DNA of 64,000 nt from Micrasema longulum (lineage: Eukaryota > Arthropoda > Insecta > Trichoptera > Brachycentridae). The stretch lies in the NCBI GenBank assembly GCA_022494885.1, contig JAGVSM010001424.1:67001-131000 (forward strand). Direction: 5' to 3'. This document shows positions 12,471-25,100 of the stretch, in pieces; position 1 is the first letter of the stretch, and the number at the start of each line of letters is the position of its first letter. Under the pieces are notes generated by a model. It saw only the letters and a program-made list of their open reading frames with translations. It was not told the origin of the DNA and ran no database searches. Position numbers and translations under genes: made by a program.

Positions 12471-13049
12471 TACAGAAGAAAAAAGCTAATACAGCATAGT
12501 TCAGGTACAGACGATATTGGTTCAATGTTTGTCTAGGGTGTGAAAGAAGAAATAAAAGTGCTTCTTCTGGAATTATTGCCTTCGCTGTAGGAACACATCT
12601 TCACAGATATTTGAGAAAATTTACTGCACTCTCTTACATACAAGTAGAGGAGAAAATAAGATGTTGGTTCTAAAATTTCCTACGGCAAACACAGCATCTA
12701 TTCACATATTGTGTGGAATATTGAAGTTGATCATGGGCATCTACATACTTACATAGCTTAAAACTACTACTACCATCACGCCATTTCACTGTAGGGGTAA
12801 ACAGAAAGGATGGAGCGTCTATCCTAATATATTCTTATATTCTTCCACATTCTTTCATCTTGTCATACATACCCTTCAATTGTATCTGCTTTTTGCATGG
12901 CCAGGTTTAAGATTTTGGTTTATCTGATCATGCCACATCTTTCTTGGTTGTCCTCATCTTACATTACCATTCATTTTTGCCATATATTAATCTGTTTTAC
13001 CATTCATTCTTCATTAATTCATTCGTTCCACATGAACAAACCATGTTTA
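12471..13049. other. Intergenic DNA, possible LINE remnant
   Basis: No gene. On the minus strand 12860-12960 reads roughly as GQPRKMWHDQIN, which looks like the C-terminal tail of an RTE-type LINE, but too little is left to be sure. Confidence 0.3.
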
Positions 13050-13218
13050 TTTTTTTTGCACCACAACAGGCCAGGAGGCCCAATTACAGTGGTGAATTAC
13101 AACACAGAACACCCAGGCTTGAGAAAAATCACATTTAATTTTTGTGTTCTCACCGGGAATCGAACCCGGAACCTTTCGTGTGTGAGTCAAGCGTTTTGAC
13201 CACTACACCACGGAGGCC
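13050..13218 (-). mobile_element. tRNA-derived SINE, family A
   Basis: Read on the minus strand from 13218 it starts GGCCTCCGTGGTGTAGTGG (box A region) and has GGGTTCGATTCCCGG (box B), then a non-tRNA body with CACCACTGTAATTGGGCC and an A-rich tail. Related copies lie at 40042-40210, 38582-38683 and 46063-46160. Confidence 0.85.
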
Positions 13219-14511
13219 GCCTCCTGTTGGTGATCCTTTCATAATCTTATCAATTATGCCTGTATTTGTTTTACAAAAAAAGTTCAAAGTGTTCCAATAG
13301 TAATAAAATCCTTATAATCTCCATAGCGAGTTCAATCATTTGATTGGTCCTATTTTATTAACGGATATTCAATAATGTTTTACGATTATTTCCGACTCAG
13401 CACTTGTTTTCTAGCGAGTGGGAGCAGGTACACAGATACAGATGTGTCGTTTTATGTTCTTGCTGTATTAATTGCTTTCTTTTAATTCCCCGTAAGACTG
13501 TGATCATGATATGTCTGATAAGAGAACTCTACTAAGAAGTGATAAATTTGTTATTGATTAAGAATAATTTGGTACTACTCTGACCATTTTCTTTTATTAT
13601 TCTTTTCTATCCGTCTCTCGCTGGTAACCTGTATCAAAATTTACAGTTTAGCGTAACACCATTGTAACATCCATAAAAGGTACACTAGTCTCACACCGGA
13701 GTATCAAATTTTATAATAATTATTTAATAAATGTTTTTAAATATTTGGAATTATTTTGTCAGGACACCAAATAAACCACCATGCAAAACCCACTATACTT
13801 TTTATATTTAATATTGAATTACAATATTTTGAGTTTGTGGACAAAATACTGGATTTCCATTGCCACTTAAACCAGCCAACGACAGGTCATAAGCCCTGTA
13901 AATGCCTAGACTTCCATATTCCCTTCTCTAAAATGTTCTCTATCTTTGTTGTAATTTGTTAATCTTAATGTTGAATGTTTTTTATCTAGTCTACTATTTG
14001 TTCATCGTCGGTTACTAATGAGAATGCCCTATGCATTATTGGTCAAATGTGTTTTGTTAAAACTACATTTCATCAATTCTAAATCAACCTGATTATAGAA
14101 ATTATGGTAGAAAATACATTTGTTTTTTAAGACCTCGCACAAAGTCCTAAAAACAATGTTACTTTCTATCATCAATTTAATAATGTAATTCCACAAAGTA
14201 AAAGCTAAAACCATAACCATAATAATACTCTTATAATTTAAAACAAAAAATCCCTATCTAAGAACAGGGTGAGCCATGTTAGATGGAGACTAACCTAACC
14301 AGAGGACGCTCCATATTCGTGCTCAAATGCTCTAGTCGCCCGTCTGATGGCAAAACAATGCATTTATAGATGCATCTATAGGAAAGATCTGTTTTAAATT
14401 CCATAAAACATTTTAAAGAAAATTATCTCAGCAATAAATTTATAAATAAATAAACAGTAAAGCTTAATGATTGTTTGTTATAATAATATTTATGTTGTGT
14501 TAATTTTCTAG
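13219..14511. other. Intergenic DNA / pygopus upstream intron
   Basis: Ends in a good splice acceptor (TTAATTTTCTAG, AG at 14510-14511) before the pygopus start. At least the right part is therefore intron between a noncoding first exon and the coding exon. 13865-13960 holds a foldback-family copy (below). The rest is AT-rich with nothing recognised. Confidence 0.45.
13862..13965 (-). repeat. Foldback-family arm
   Basis: Contains AAACCAGCCAACGACAGGTC, AAGCCCTGTAAATGCCTAGA and TGTTGTAATTTGTTAA, the reverse-orientation arm of the window-wide foldback family. Confidence 0.8.
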
Positions 14512-14573
14512 CGAGCAGCAGTCTATAGAGCGCACAAAGTAAGATGGCCAGCAGGTAGGAGGCGCCGCTCAGT
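14512..14573 (+). other. pygo: pygopus 5' UTR segment with four-codon uORF
   Basis: Begins after the splice acceptor at 14510-14511. Contains ATG GCC AGC AGG TAG at 14544-14558 in the same frame as the main start, so the upstream ATG cannot extend the protein and may lower translation. The first noncoding exon and promoter are not identified. Confidence 0.6.
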
Positions 14574-16851
14574 ATGAGTCACAACCTGGCGGGCATGGCA
14601 CCCTACCGCCTCCCCGGGGCGGGGCTCGGCCCCCCGGACTTCAAGCCCCCGCTGGACACCCCCGTCATCCCCGCCCCCGCGCCCAGCAACCCCAAGAAGA
14701 GGCGAAAAACCTCGGCGGCCAACAGCCAACTGCCGCCTCAGCCTCCCCCCTCTGTGCAGGATCTCCTCCCGCCACCCCTCACCGGGTACGGAGACACCAT
14801 CGTGGCCTCCAATCCCTTTGACGACTCCCCTCCCGTCTCGCACAACGGCCCCATGATGGGTATCCACATGGGCGGCATGCCTCACCATCCGCTGCGCCAC
14901 ATGAGCCCGCTACCACACATGAGCCCGATGGGCCAGCAGATGCCGCAGCGAGGGGGGATTAGCCCCATGGGCAACATGAGCCCCATGGGCCACATGGGAG
15001 GCATGCCCGGTATGGGAGTCAGCAATCATAGCATGGGCCCTTCTCGCTCCATGGGCAGTCCTATGAGTGGCGGGCCGCTGGGCAGCCCCATGAACATGCC
15101 CATGGGCTCCCCTATGGGAGGCGGCCCTATGGGCAGTCCGATGAACAGCATGGGATCCATGCCCGGGGGACACATGAGCAGCAGCCCCATGGGCCCTCCC
15201 CTCCACAGTCCACTGGGAGGTGGCTCTATGAATGGGCCCATGGGGTCGGTCCCCACGAGTATGAGTGGCCCGAGAATGAACGGACCCATGGGACCGAATT
15301 GTTCGAATGGTTCGTTAGTTTCATCAAATAACTCTATGGTATCAAGTCCCATGTCATCGGGAGCTATGGGACCGGGGCATTGTGGTCCTCTTAGGCATAA
15401 CAGTCCTATGGGCCCTAATAGTGGACCAATGGGCCCTAATGGACCCATGGGGTCTATGGGACCAGGGCCACCGTATGGAGGAAATTCAATGGGACCCATG
15501 AGTCATATGGGTCCAGGGGGGCACATGGGACCTATGGGACCGAATGGACAAATGGGTGGATCTATGGGACCAAATTGTTCCATGGGTCCAAATGGTCCGA
15601 TGGGTCCAAACGGTCCTATGGGACCAAATGGTCCTATGGGTCACAATGGTCCCATGGGCCATAATGGCCCTATGGGACCTAATGGACCAATGGGTCCTAA
15701 TGGGCCAATGGGGCCTGGACCTATGGGGCCCAATGGACCTATGGGACCTAATGGCCCGATGGGTCCTAACGGTCCTATGGGTCCAAATGGTCCTATGGTG
15801 CCTAGTGGACCAATGGGTCCAAATGGCCCGATGGGACCGAATGGACCTATGGGGCCAAACGGACCTATGGGACCTAACGGACCAATGGGACCTAATGGCT
15901 CATTAGGTCCTAATGGCCAAATGGGCCCTAATGGTCCAATGGGTCCTAATGGTCCGATGGGTCCAAATGGTCCAATGGGTTCAAGTGGAGGTATGGGACC
16001 TAATGGACCTATGGGACCTAATGGACCTATGGGACCAAATGGTCCTATGGGACCAAACGGTCCTATGGGCCCAAACGGTCCTATGGGCCCAAACGGTCCT
16101 ATGGGCCCTAACGGTCCTATGGGCCCAAACGGTCCTATGAACATGGGACCTAATGGGCCGATGGGTCCTAATGGGCCTATGGGACCCAACGGCCCCATGG
16201 GACCTAACGGGCCTATGGGGCCAAACTCGGGCAACAGCGGCAACTCCATGGGCGGATGTGGTCCACTAGCCAACATGAGCAACATGGCAGCCATGGGTGG
16301 CCCCAACATGCAGGGCATGGGGATGGGAATGAACCACCAAATGGGACAGATCGGGCCCATGGGAATGTTTGGCCCTAAACCGATGCCCGTCAGTGCGGGG
16401 AAAGTGTACCCTCCCGACCAGCCGATGGTGTTCAACCCCCAGAATCCGAACGCCCCCCCCATCTACCCGTGCGGAGTGTGTCACAAGGAGGTCCACGATA
16501 ATGACCAGGCCATCCTCTGTGAATCTGGCTGCAATTTCTGGTTTCACAGGTGTGTATATTTGTTTTGTTATACATTTTAGCGCTAAATTTGTTTACTGGC
16601 TCGCTCTGCGTAACATTCACCATTCTGCCTATGTTTAAATATCCACATTACCTCAACTCTATCATGTGTGTATCTTCAGTCGAGCAAAGTTTCAATATGC
16701 ATGTGTAATTCGAGGCTTTTTTACTTACAGAGGATGTACGGGCTTAACGGAACCGGCTTTCCAGCTCCTCACTGCAGAAGTATATGCGGAATGGGTGTGT
16801 GACAAGTGCTTATCTTCCAAAAACATACCTCTAGTAAAGTTCAAGCCATAA
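14574..16851 (+). CDS. pygo: Pygopus (PHD-finger Wnt co-activator)
   Basis: Pygopus is a nuclear adaptor that reads methylated histone H3 through its PHD finger and links BCL9/Legless to transcription of Wnt targets. Coding exons are 14574-16549 and 16731-16851, joined in phase (698 aa). The start follows an in-frame TAG at 14556; a four-codon upstream ORF (14544-14558) precedes it. N-terminal homology domain: NLS-like NPKKRRKTS at residues 39-47 and [14 protein letters not shown] at 71-84, with the NPF motif at 80-82. The middle, about residues 320-555, is a Met-Gly-Pro-Asn-Gly-Pro repeat. PHD finger: [20 protein letters not shown], then after the intron [18 protein letters not shown] and WVCDKC, completing the Cys4-His-Cys3 set. 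The exon ends are strikingly GC-rich against the AT-rich surroundings. Confidence 0.96.
15540..16230 (+). repeat. pygo: 18-bp coding minisatellite (MGPNGP) in pygopus
   Basis: About 40 tandem 18-bp units of the type ATGGGACCTAATGGACCT, encoding Met-Gly-Pro-Asn-Gly-Pro. Synonymous variation is heavy (GGA/GGT/GGG, AAT/AAC, CCT/CCA/CCC). Near the 3' end (about 16035-16138) neighbouring units are almost identical in bases, which suggests recent local duplication. A few units vary (HNGP, VPSGP, SLGPNGQ). Confidence 0.95.
16550..16730 (+). other. pygo: pygopus PHD intron with foldback-repeat fragment
   Basis: A 181-bp GT-AG intron splitting the PHD finger after the Phe-Trp-Phe-His-Arg block. 16607-16655 carries GTAACATTCACCATTCTGCC and ATGTTTAAATATCCACATTA, a fragment of the foldback family, so the repeat fills much of the intron. 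Confidence 0.8.
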
Positions 16852-19100
16852 TGCACATTGAGCGGCTTTGTGCCACATAGTTAGTTAGTGCATAAGACAA
16901 TTTGAACAATGTGTTAGTGTATTCGGAAGACTTTATAATCGGCGATATTGCGGGCATTCAACAAACCTTTTGACTTTAAACCGAACCGTATCCTCGTGGC
17001 GATACGACGACTGTCAGACGGAAAGTAGCGACACGATTTTATAGTTAAATTTTTTACAATTATTTTGTTGTCACATTTATCCTTGCCAATATTATAAGTT
17101 CTTTGTTTTCCTGTGTACCTTTTTAAAAAGTTTTTTGTTTTGAGATTCTGTATTGTGTGCATTCGAATTTGTTTAGAGAATTGTAATGGACGGTATCGAG
17201 GGAGTATGTCTCGTCGCACTGATACTACTTACAATTTAAGTAGCCATTTTAAGCGCACGAATGTTTAAAAGCATTTTCGATTTTAGTTTGTCACGATTGT
17301 TGCTTTAACTTGGGAATTTTATTAATTATGTATGTGTAAGATTAATTTTGGTGCAAGTGACAATTGTTGCGCAAAATTGAGTATAGTTTAGAAATAAATC
17401 TAAATATAAATGTCTCTTTAAGGACTTCTTCGGCCTGTAAATTGTAAATAATCATCCCAGAAAGTAACGTTACGCTTTATTCTGTATTGTCGGTACTTAG
17501 TATTATAGTTTTGTAAAGGGCTTCAAATCTTGCGACATCTGTAAACGAGAATAAATTTGACTTAATACTCACGTAAGTAGAATAGCACTTCCGAGTCTGG
17601 CGGAACTTTCCCAGTGGATATTCATAAAATTAGATGAAGCCAATTACAATTGTACATTTATACACTGTGGTCATGTTTCGCTTTAAACTGTTGCCTTTGT
17701 CTAATTTTATGAATATGCCTTTAGATGTTAAGGGTTTGTGCGTGTCAATAAGAGATTAGAAACTTCCGAGCTAAATTTATTATTGTGTAAAAAACTATAT
17801 TATTTTTAGTACAAAAAAGCTATCAAAATTGACTTTTCAAAAATGTATTTGACAAACCGCCTCTTAATGTAAATGGGATACTTAAATTACATTATAAGTA
17901 TTTTTATGGCGTTTATATTTAACAATAATGTATGACTTGAAATAACTTTGCATAATCCAAGTGACATTTTATGTTTTGCTTTATACTTGTTTGTAATATA
18001 TTTTGCAATTTGATTTTTTGATTTATTTATTTAATTATACATATCTTTCTGTGCATACCAAAATTGATGCTCTGTGCTAAGAAACACATGTACATAGTAA
18101 TTATGTATTAATTCATTTTATATTTGAGATATTATGGGATATAAGTATTTTTTTCCAATTTAAATCTGAAACTACTGTAGAAAATTCTAAAATCATCCCG
18201 AAGTCGCAAATTTATTTCACTGCTTCCGATAACTTATTTTCTACATAATTATAATGTAACTCAAAGCCATTCAAATAAATTTATTGAACTTTTTTTTACA
18301 CTATATATAAATATTTTAAATTTTTTAATAACTATTCTTCGATACGGAAGATTTAAATCCAGCAGTGTCATAATTTTATTCTCAATACTGAATGTAATAT
18401 TTATTACGCTAAGTGTATTTTAAAAAAAATCGCACAAAATGACTGAAACATAAAAGGAATACAATTGCACATAAAATCACAATCTTTTTGGCTTACTTAA
18501 TCTGATAATGATCTTTGTTCTTTTGGCATAATTTTCCATATAATGGAGCAAATTGAAAATGCAATGTGTAATATTGACAATCTTTAACTTACTGTCTATT
18601 TAAACTCTCACTCGGAATATTAAATATCAACGTTATCTTAAAATATTTTATGTATGAAAAATGGAATTGATTATTGACATCGAAAATGGCTAATTAAATG
18701 TTGTTCTGCTTGTTGGAGCAGTTGGATTAGGATAGTCACAAGATTGCCCAATAATATTAGTAGATTATCAAAAATTGAAATTCAATTAGAGATTCTATCG
18801 TAATGCTATGTGTTTTTATTTATTTTTGCAAGTAGAAAATTGACATGGGATTTTTATCAGTACTTAAGAAATATCTTGCGTTTGAATAAAAAGAATAAAT
18901 AATTCTCATAAATTTATTAGTTGTAAAAAGTGGAATTATTTTGGTATATAAAAAATATCAATATTGATTAAATATAAATATTATGAAAATTGTATAAAAA
19001 TTTAATGAAATTTGTGGTTTTTGTGAACTTTAAAAATATTATCCATTGGATCTTGATCTTTTACAAATACTTGAAATTAATTTTGCCTTCACCGACAGCA
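16852..19100. other. Convergent 3' UTRs of pygopus and TTLL6-like gene
   Basis: The plus strand holds the pygopus 3' UTR, with AATAAA candidates near 17392, 17551 and 18273. The minus strand holds the TTLL 3' UTR, with TTTATT (AATAAA on the minus strand) near 18811 and 18913. I cannot choose the sites in use. A 17-bp perfect inverted repeat lies at 17618-17634 and 17700-17716 (ATATTCATAAAATTAGA). No protein gene. Confidence 0.5.
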
Positions 19101-22100
19101 TTAATCATCTACACCTGAAACAAATGCAATATAAGTTACATATGTAAATATTTTATCGTTTAATATAAATCCCTAAAATAGAGGTCGATTTATACTCGGT
19201 TGGCGATAGGGATTTAACAGGGGAAGGGTAATGAATCTCTTGAAAATTTCCAATAGCGGTTTGCAGAAACTAATAGTAGTCTAGATAATCCCAGTTTGTA
19301 CAGAAGGCACCCACAACCGACCTCCGATATAAGGCAGCATCCTATTCATGGTCTGTGTTCGTTACTCACTACTTACGCGCCGGCAGTTCGGAACCGGTTA
19401 TAATATTTGTAAGCGACGTTCAATATTTTTATAAAAATGCAATTGCTTACTGAATGTAAATATTATGTGAGGTTTCCTTGTTATAATGTAACTTTATTTT
19501 CCGAAGATTATCGTGACTTGTACAGCTTATTTTATTAATCTAAGCGTCTACTTATATTTGTAGCCAGATTGTTTATTTTAATCGACATCAATCATACTTG
19601 AATGTTAAATGAACTTCCAGATTCTTATTGAATGAATTTTTAGAAATATTTGTGTAATAAGTACTGTCGACTTAATTGACTAACAAATATTGATCATTAT
19701 GGTAAACAAATCTGTGCATAGTTTATTTTTTATTATGTGAATATTACTACTAAATATCAGCAATAATTAATAAAATTGTTATACATTAATGTCCATCTTT
19801 TTACTCTGTACTTCCCCATTCTCCCCTCCTTTCTCCTTAAATCCTCGTAAATATATTATGATCCCTTACAATTCATATTATGACCCATCTTGAAGTAGGT
19901 ATCACTATTCACATCTCAATATATCTTTACTAACCTGCATCGAATTTGGCTCTTCTTGGGTCAATGCTGAAATAATAAAAAATATTCATCAGTATAAATC
20001 AGAAGACAAATCCACAGGCTTTCTTGTAATATGTACAGCAGTGGCGACTTTCCCTTATGTCCATTGGGGTCAATGACCCCCCAAAATTTGCAACCAATTT
20101 AAATAATTTACTTAAAATACATTATAAAAAAGTATATAATATAATGCAATTGGGTTTTATAATATTTTCAAAAAAATCATTCGTTCAAATATATAATGAC
20201 CTATTGATATTCATGTTTTTATAGATGTCATCTAGAAAACTATTAAGCCGTCAAATATTCGAATGCGCGGGTCATTTCTGTAACTGTCCCAAAGCTAGCG
20301 TCGTATCTTTAGATTTTCTCACAAAAAGAAAGAGCTGAAATGTCCCGTGCGTACATTGTCCCGGTAAAGATAACTATATGAAACAAGGAAGATAAGAATA
20401 AGATTGATAATCATAATATAACATTGGTATTGGTCTAGACTGGAAGGGATACGATGATAAATGAATTCCTATGTATTTTACATACCTATGCTTAAAAAGG
20501 ACGAATTCTTAATGGAAAGGATTAAAATAAGTTTATAATTTTTTGTCCCATTTTTACAAGATTGAAATGTGTTTTGTGAATTAATATTATTATAATATAT
20601 TGTTTCTTGCACATATGTTATTCGACGCTAAAGCGAATAAAGACCTCTTTAAGAAACTCTATGAGCCAAGGTAAAGTGCACTCGCTATGATAGGTATTTT
20701 GTAAATTTGTGTATCATGTTGAAAAAATCGAAATAGACATAGATATATTCATGTATTTTTACAAAAAAAAATTGTGCGAAAATTATTATGAAATACGCAT
20801 GTACCTATTTAGTAAAAAAAATGACCCCCCCATTTTAAACTTTTTCAGCCGCCACTGATGTACAGTATTATGTAATAATATATCTGACTGTTTTTGACTT
20901 TGTAGTAAATTATGCAATGTAAAAAAAAAATTGTCAAAGAATAATGTGTACCATAAAGACAATGTCAGCCTCTTGGTCTAACAGTCAGTGCGTTTGCCTA
21001 CCATGCAAGAGATCTCAGGTTTGATTGCCGACATGGTTGACATGAAATATTTTTTTTACACTAAAATATTTTTTTAGTCCCTGGACTGGGACCTAAAGTG
21101 TAAGACTGATCATCTTAACTTTATGTAACGCAAAAATAATCGAGATATGCTGCGGTTGGTAGACCAATGCAGTGCCCTATGCACCATTAGGTGCAAATAG
21201 GGAAATTATGATGATGACACAGACAATTTATCTAATTAATCAAGTAAAAAAAAATAAAACACAGTAAAAGACTGATTTTTTTAAATAGCAGAAAAAAGTA
21301 TGTAACAAATGCTATTTTTTTAAGGCTGCTTTTTACCAATCGCACAAAATATACTATTTCAAGATGAAGCAAGTAAAAGAAAAATCATCATGTTCTTCAA
21401 TTTCTTACGTATTTCTTCATACTTTTGCTAAAAAGAGAGAACGTAATTTTTGCAAGATTATTATATTTTATTTTATTTAGTAGATGTGCGTACAACAATT
21501 TGGAAAACTACTTAAAATACAACTAAAAATCTGCGCAAACCTACTTCTGAAGATTGTGTGCGGTGTTTTTTAAAATACATTTAAAGTTTTAAAATAAATC
21601 ACTATGCACCAGAGAGCATGTTTACAGGACCGGATTATTTGGTCACTAACTTATTTATCAATTTAACTTTTACGATTCAAACCATAGATTAAAAATAATT
21701 ATGTATAATCCACTAAGTTTTGTTGAATATCGATATATTTTAAAACTTGTACATGCAAATATACTTGGAATCACTTAATTACAACAAAATACTAAGTTTT
21801 ATTTACTGTCAGTACATATGTATGTGTAATCCATTATCATCTGTTGATTTTTCGGATGATGGGCATTATATTGACTAGAACACATTTTTTCCTAAAAAAA
21901 AAACTTTTAAATTACTCCCCCATAACAGTACTACCCTCTTACTATAGCTTTACAACTTGATATAGTTTTTATCTGTTGTTTCAAAATTAACTTTAGACTA
22001 GGAATGTGTGAATGTGAACAATTCATTACTAGTAAACATACTCAATAATTTATACTTACACATTAACAATAGGATTTAATAGCTGTCTTGTATCAGACAT

Positions 22101-25100
22101 TACATGTTTGATTCTACTTTTTTTAATCCCTCTACTTGGAACATCATAAAAAATACTAGGTAAATTTGGCTTTTTTACATGCAATGGAAGTTCAGAACAA
22201 TGTAATTCTGAAAAATTATTTTATGCAAGATCAATATATACTACTATGCGAGATAAAAAGTTCATTATTTCAATAAAATCTTACTAAAACACTTATTTAT
22301 GTTTTAAAAAAAACATTAAAATAACAGCAACAATAAATAAAACAGGAGAGGATGAAAAGCAATAGGACAGATCCGCCGCTTTAAGCATTACAATATAAAT
22401 CCAATTAGCATGATTTAATTTACACAATGCAACCAATCATTATGTCGTATATATTTTTTTATCATTTACAATAGGTTTATATTTGACATAATCTCATTTC
22501 GTTTCTATTATAAATAATCTATTTTTATATTACCTCCCAATATTCTAGGTACCATTTATTCGTCAAATACTCGAAAAATAATGGTGTGTGGCGTACTACA
22601 TTTTCATAGAGGAGAATCAACAAAATAACCTAAGTTCATAAATAATAACTAATTTTGTTCAAACACGTTTTCACAAACACATTTATTACATAATAAAAGC
22701 AGATGAACTTGGAGAAAAATTGTTTTAGTTGAAAATGACATGTACCGTTTCCACAATAATGGTTAATTAAAATAAGTAATTCATAGCATACATACCTTCA
22801 TTTAAAGTACTTTTTGTTTCAAAATCACGAAGAGAAAATGTTGGAGGCAGCTAAAAATAAAATAAATAAATATACTACTTATATATACATCAATATATAA
22901 ATCGAGTGGCCAAAGCATTTAACGTAAAATAAATATAAAAACAGCATACGAATAATGTTAACAACGACAAAAAAAAACATTGTTCAGTCCTTAGAACAGT
23001 GTGTAGAACTCTTTTAAATTTGTATTTTATAATGTATAAGATATAAAAAAACATATTGCTAGCTGGCAAAAGTGTCATAACACAAAAACCTTTCAACAAT
23101 GTTTTGAGTATGTCCAAATGCTTGCAGACTGGCTGGATTTTCTCCCTAAGGAGTTCATATTTAAATTTGTTGCAACAGAGAGGGAAAACATTTTTGAGAA
23201 GGGAATATGTGAGTCTAGGCATTTACAGGGCTTATGACCTGTAATTGGCTGGTTTAAGTGGCCACTTTATACACAGTGTAACATTCACCATTCTGCCTAT
23301 GTTTAAACATCCACATTTCCTCAACTCATCCATCTGTTGACAGGTCATAAGCCCTGTAAATGCCTAAACTCCCATATTCCCTTCTCAAAAATGTTTTCTC
23401 TCTCTGTTGCAACAAATTTTAAAACAAAAACCTTTGTTTCAAGAAAATTGGGTTTTTATGATTTTTTAATATTTACCGTGTTGATAGTGTAAAAACTGAA
23501 CTAGTTTCATCATTGAAATTTTATTTACAAATGGCTTGTTTATTTATATATCATATGGCTTAATACAATTTTTTTAAAGTAACTTTCAAGAAACAATAAA
23601 TTAGAAGTAGGTATGTTTTAACTCTTTTTTGGAGACATTGTGAGTAGTTTAAGAAATGATACACTTTTTATGAGGTGTTCAAACTATATTTTACTAATAC
23701 AAAATAGGAAATAATAACAAAACCGAATATTAAAAAAAAAAACAGCTCAGTGAAAAAGAGAAGAACTTAGTGCCATATTTCTGCAGCTAAGCGCAACACA
23801 ATAATGAAACTTTTACAGCTGACCAAATGGAACATTTGCTATTGAATAAAATAATTATGTCAAAACGTAATTATTATGTGTTATGACAATTTTTTTGCCG
23901 GTAAGCGATATGCTCTCTGTTTCATCTTGGATTATTTATTTGTAATAACTTGGACTTTGCTCTTAGTTCCCCGTGTCCAAGTGCAATTGAAAATACAGTT
24001 CTGTGGCTGAAAAAGAACCAGAACCCTAGACGAGTGTTTTTGACTTTTAAGTAAAATCATGAAAAGGAAATCGAGTGGGGATTAGTCTGCCTTGAGGTCT
24101 AATGGTAAACGTGTTCGCCTCGCTTAAAGTCCTGGGTCCAATTTTCGACAAGGCTGATGAGAAATATTTATTTAACAAGTGGCTTTTACCACAATATTGC
24201 AAAGTCCCTTGACTGAGACTTATAATTTTTCCTTTATATATATTACAAATCACGACGTAAGTTTAAAACCAAAGTGCAAATTTCTAATTTTTGAGGTTTA
24301 AATGCAAAACCACCATATTTGTCACAAGCTTGAAAGTATAAAAGGGAAGTTAGTTTAAATTAAAACAACTAACACATAAACGAAAAGATAAAATAAAAAT
24401 CTCAAATCTCCCATATCTTTAAACTGCAGTATACTATAGTTTTACACCCAAGGTACGAAATGATCTCTCATACGCCGCGATCCAAGAGCCCTATGCATCA
24501 TGGAGTGTGGATTATGGAATGACAATAATGAGTTTCTTAATTTTTTTTTATAAGAGAAATTGTTACTATGTATTTAAGTTGGAATAATACACAACTTTAA
24601 AAAAAGAAATACTTATAAAGAAAGGTGCTTTAATTTCAGTTGTGATTACCATATTTGTCTGTGAGCTGGTAAACACATTAGAGGATTTTTTTAGGTTTAG
24701 TACACTGGACAAATTTGAGTTATTCTGTATATCTGCACCATCGGCCATCACTATCTCACTGTTGCTTTTGTGCTCCGACATCCTGTCATATAATCCATAT
24801 TTTACTCTATCGTGTGGCCTGAGTGTACCCGCTTGCTTCATCGCTTGATAAATCTAGACATTTGAAAATATTTATATTTTAGATTAAGAAGACACTCTAC
24901 AGGACTAAAGTCACGTGTTGAGTTGTGACTGATATATTTTATTATGATTAATTATCATACTTAAGATTTTTTATTTTATTTATTGAGACGAAACGTGAAA
25001 ACGTATTCCTGTTTTCTCTCCCTAGATGGCACAAGAGCAGTGATTCTTTTACACACTAGATATTTATCAACAGTTTATTTGTCATCATTTTATTTATCAA

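Noticed and set aside
13143..13218. Possible tRNA gene (minus strand)
   Set aside because: Has A and B boxes, but the acceptor stem does not pair and the same head with the same non-tRNA body recurs elsewhere, so it is a SINE head.
14544..14546. Upstream ATG as pygopus start
   Set aside because: Runs into TAG after four codons, so the start is the next in-frame ATG at 14574.
15544..16140. Alternative plus-strand frames rich in Trp/Leu over the pygopus repeat
   Set aside because: Out-of-frame readings of the same repeat.
15026..16462. Long minus-strand frames opposite pygopus
   Set aside because: Antisense readings of the 18-bp repeat (Gly-Pro-Ile/Leu strings). They reflect the repeat, not genes.
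22890..23244. Overlapping frames on both strands near 23.1 kb
   Set aside because: Lie across a foldback-repeat copy and AT-rich intron. No domain, not in phase with TTLL.
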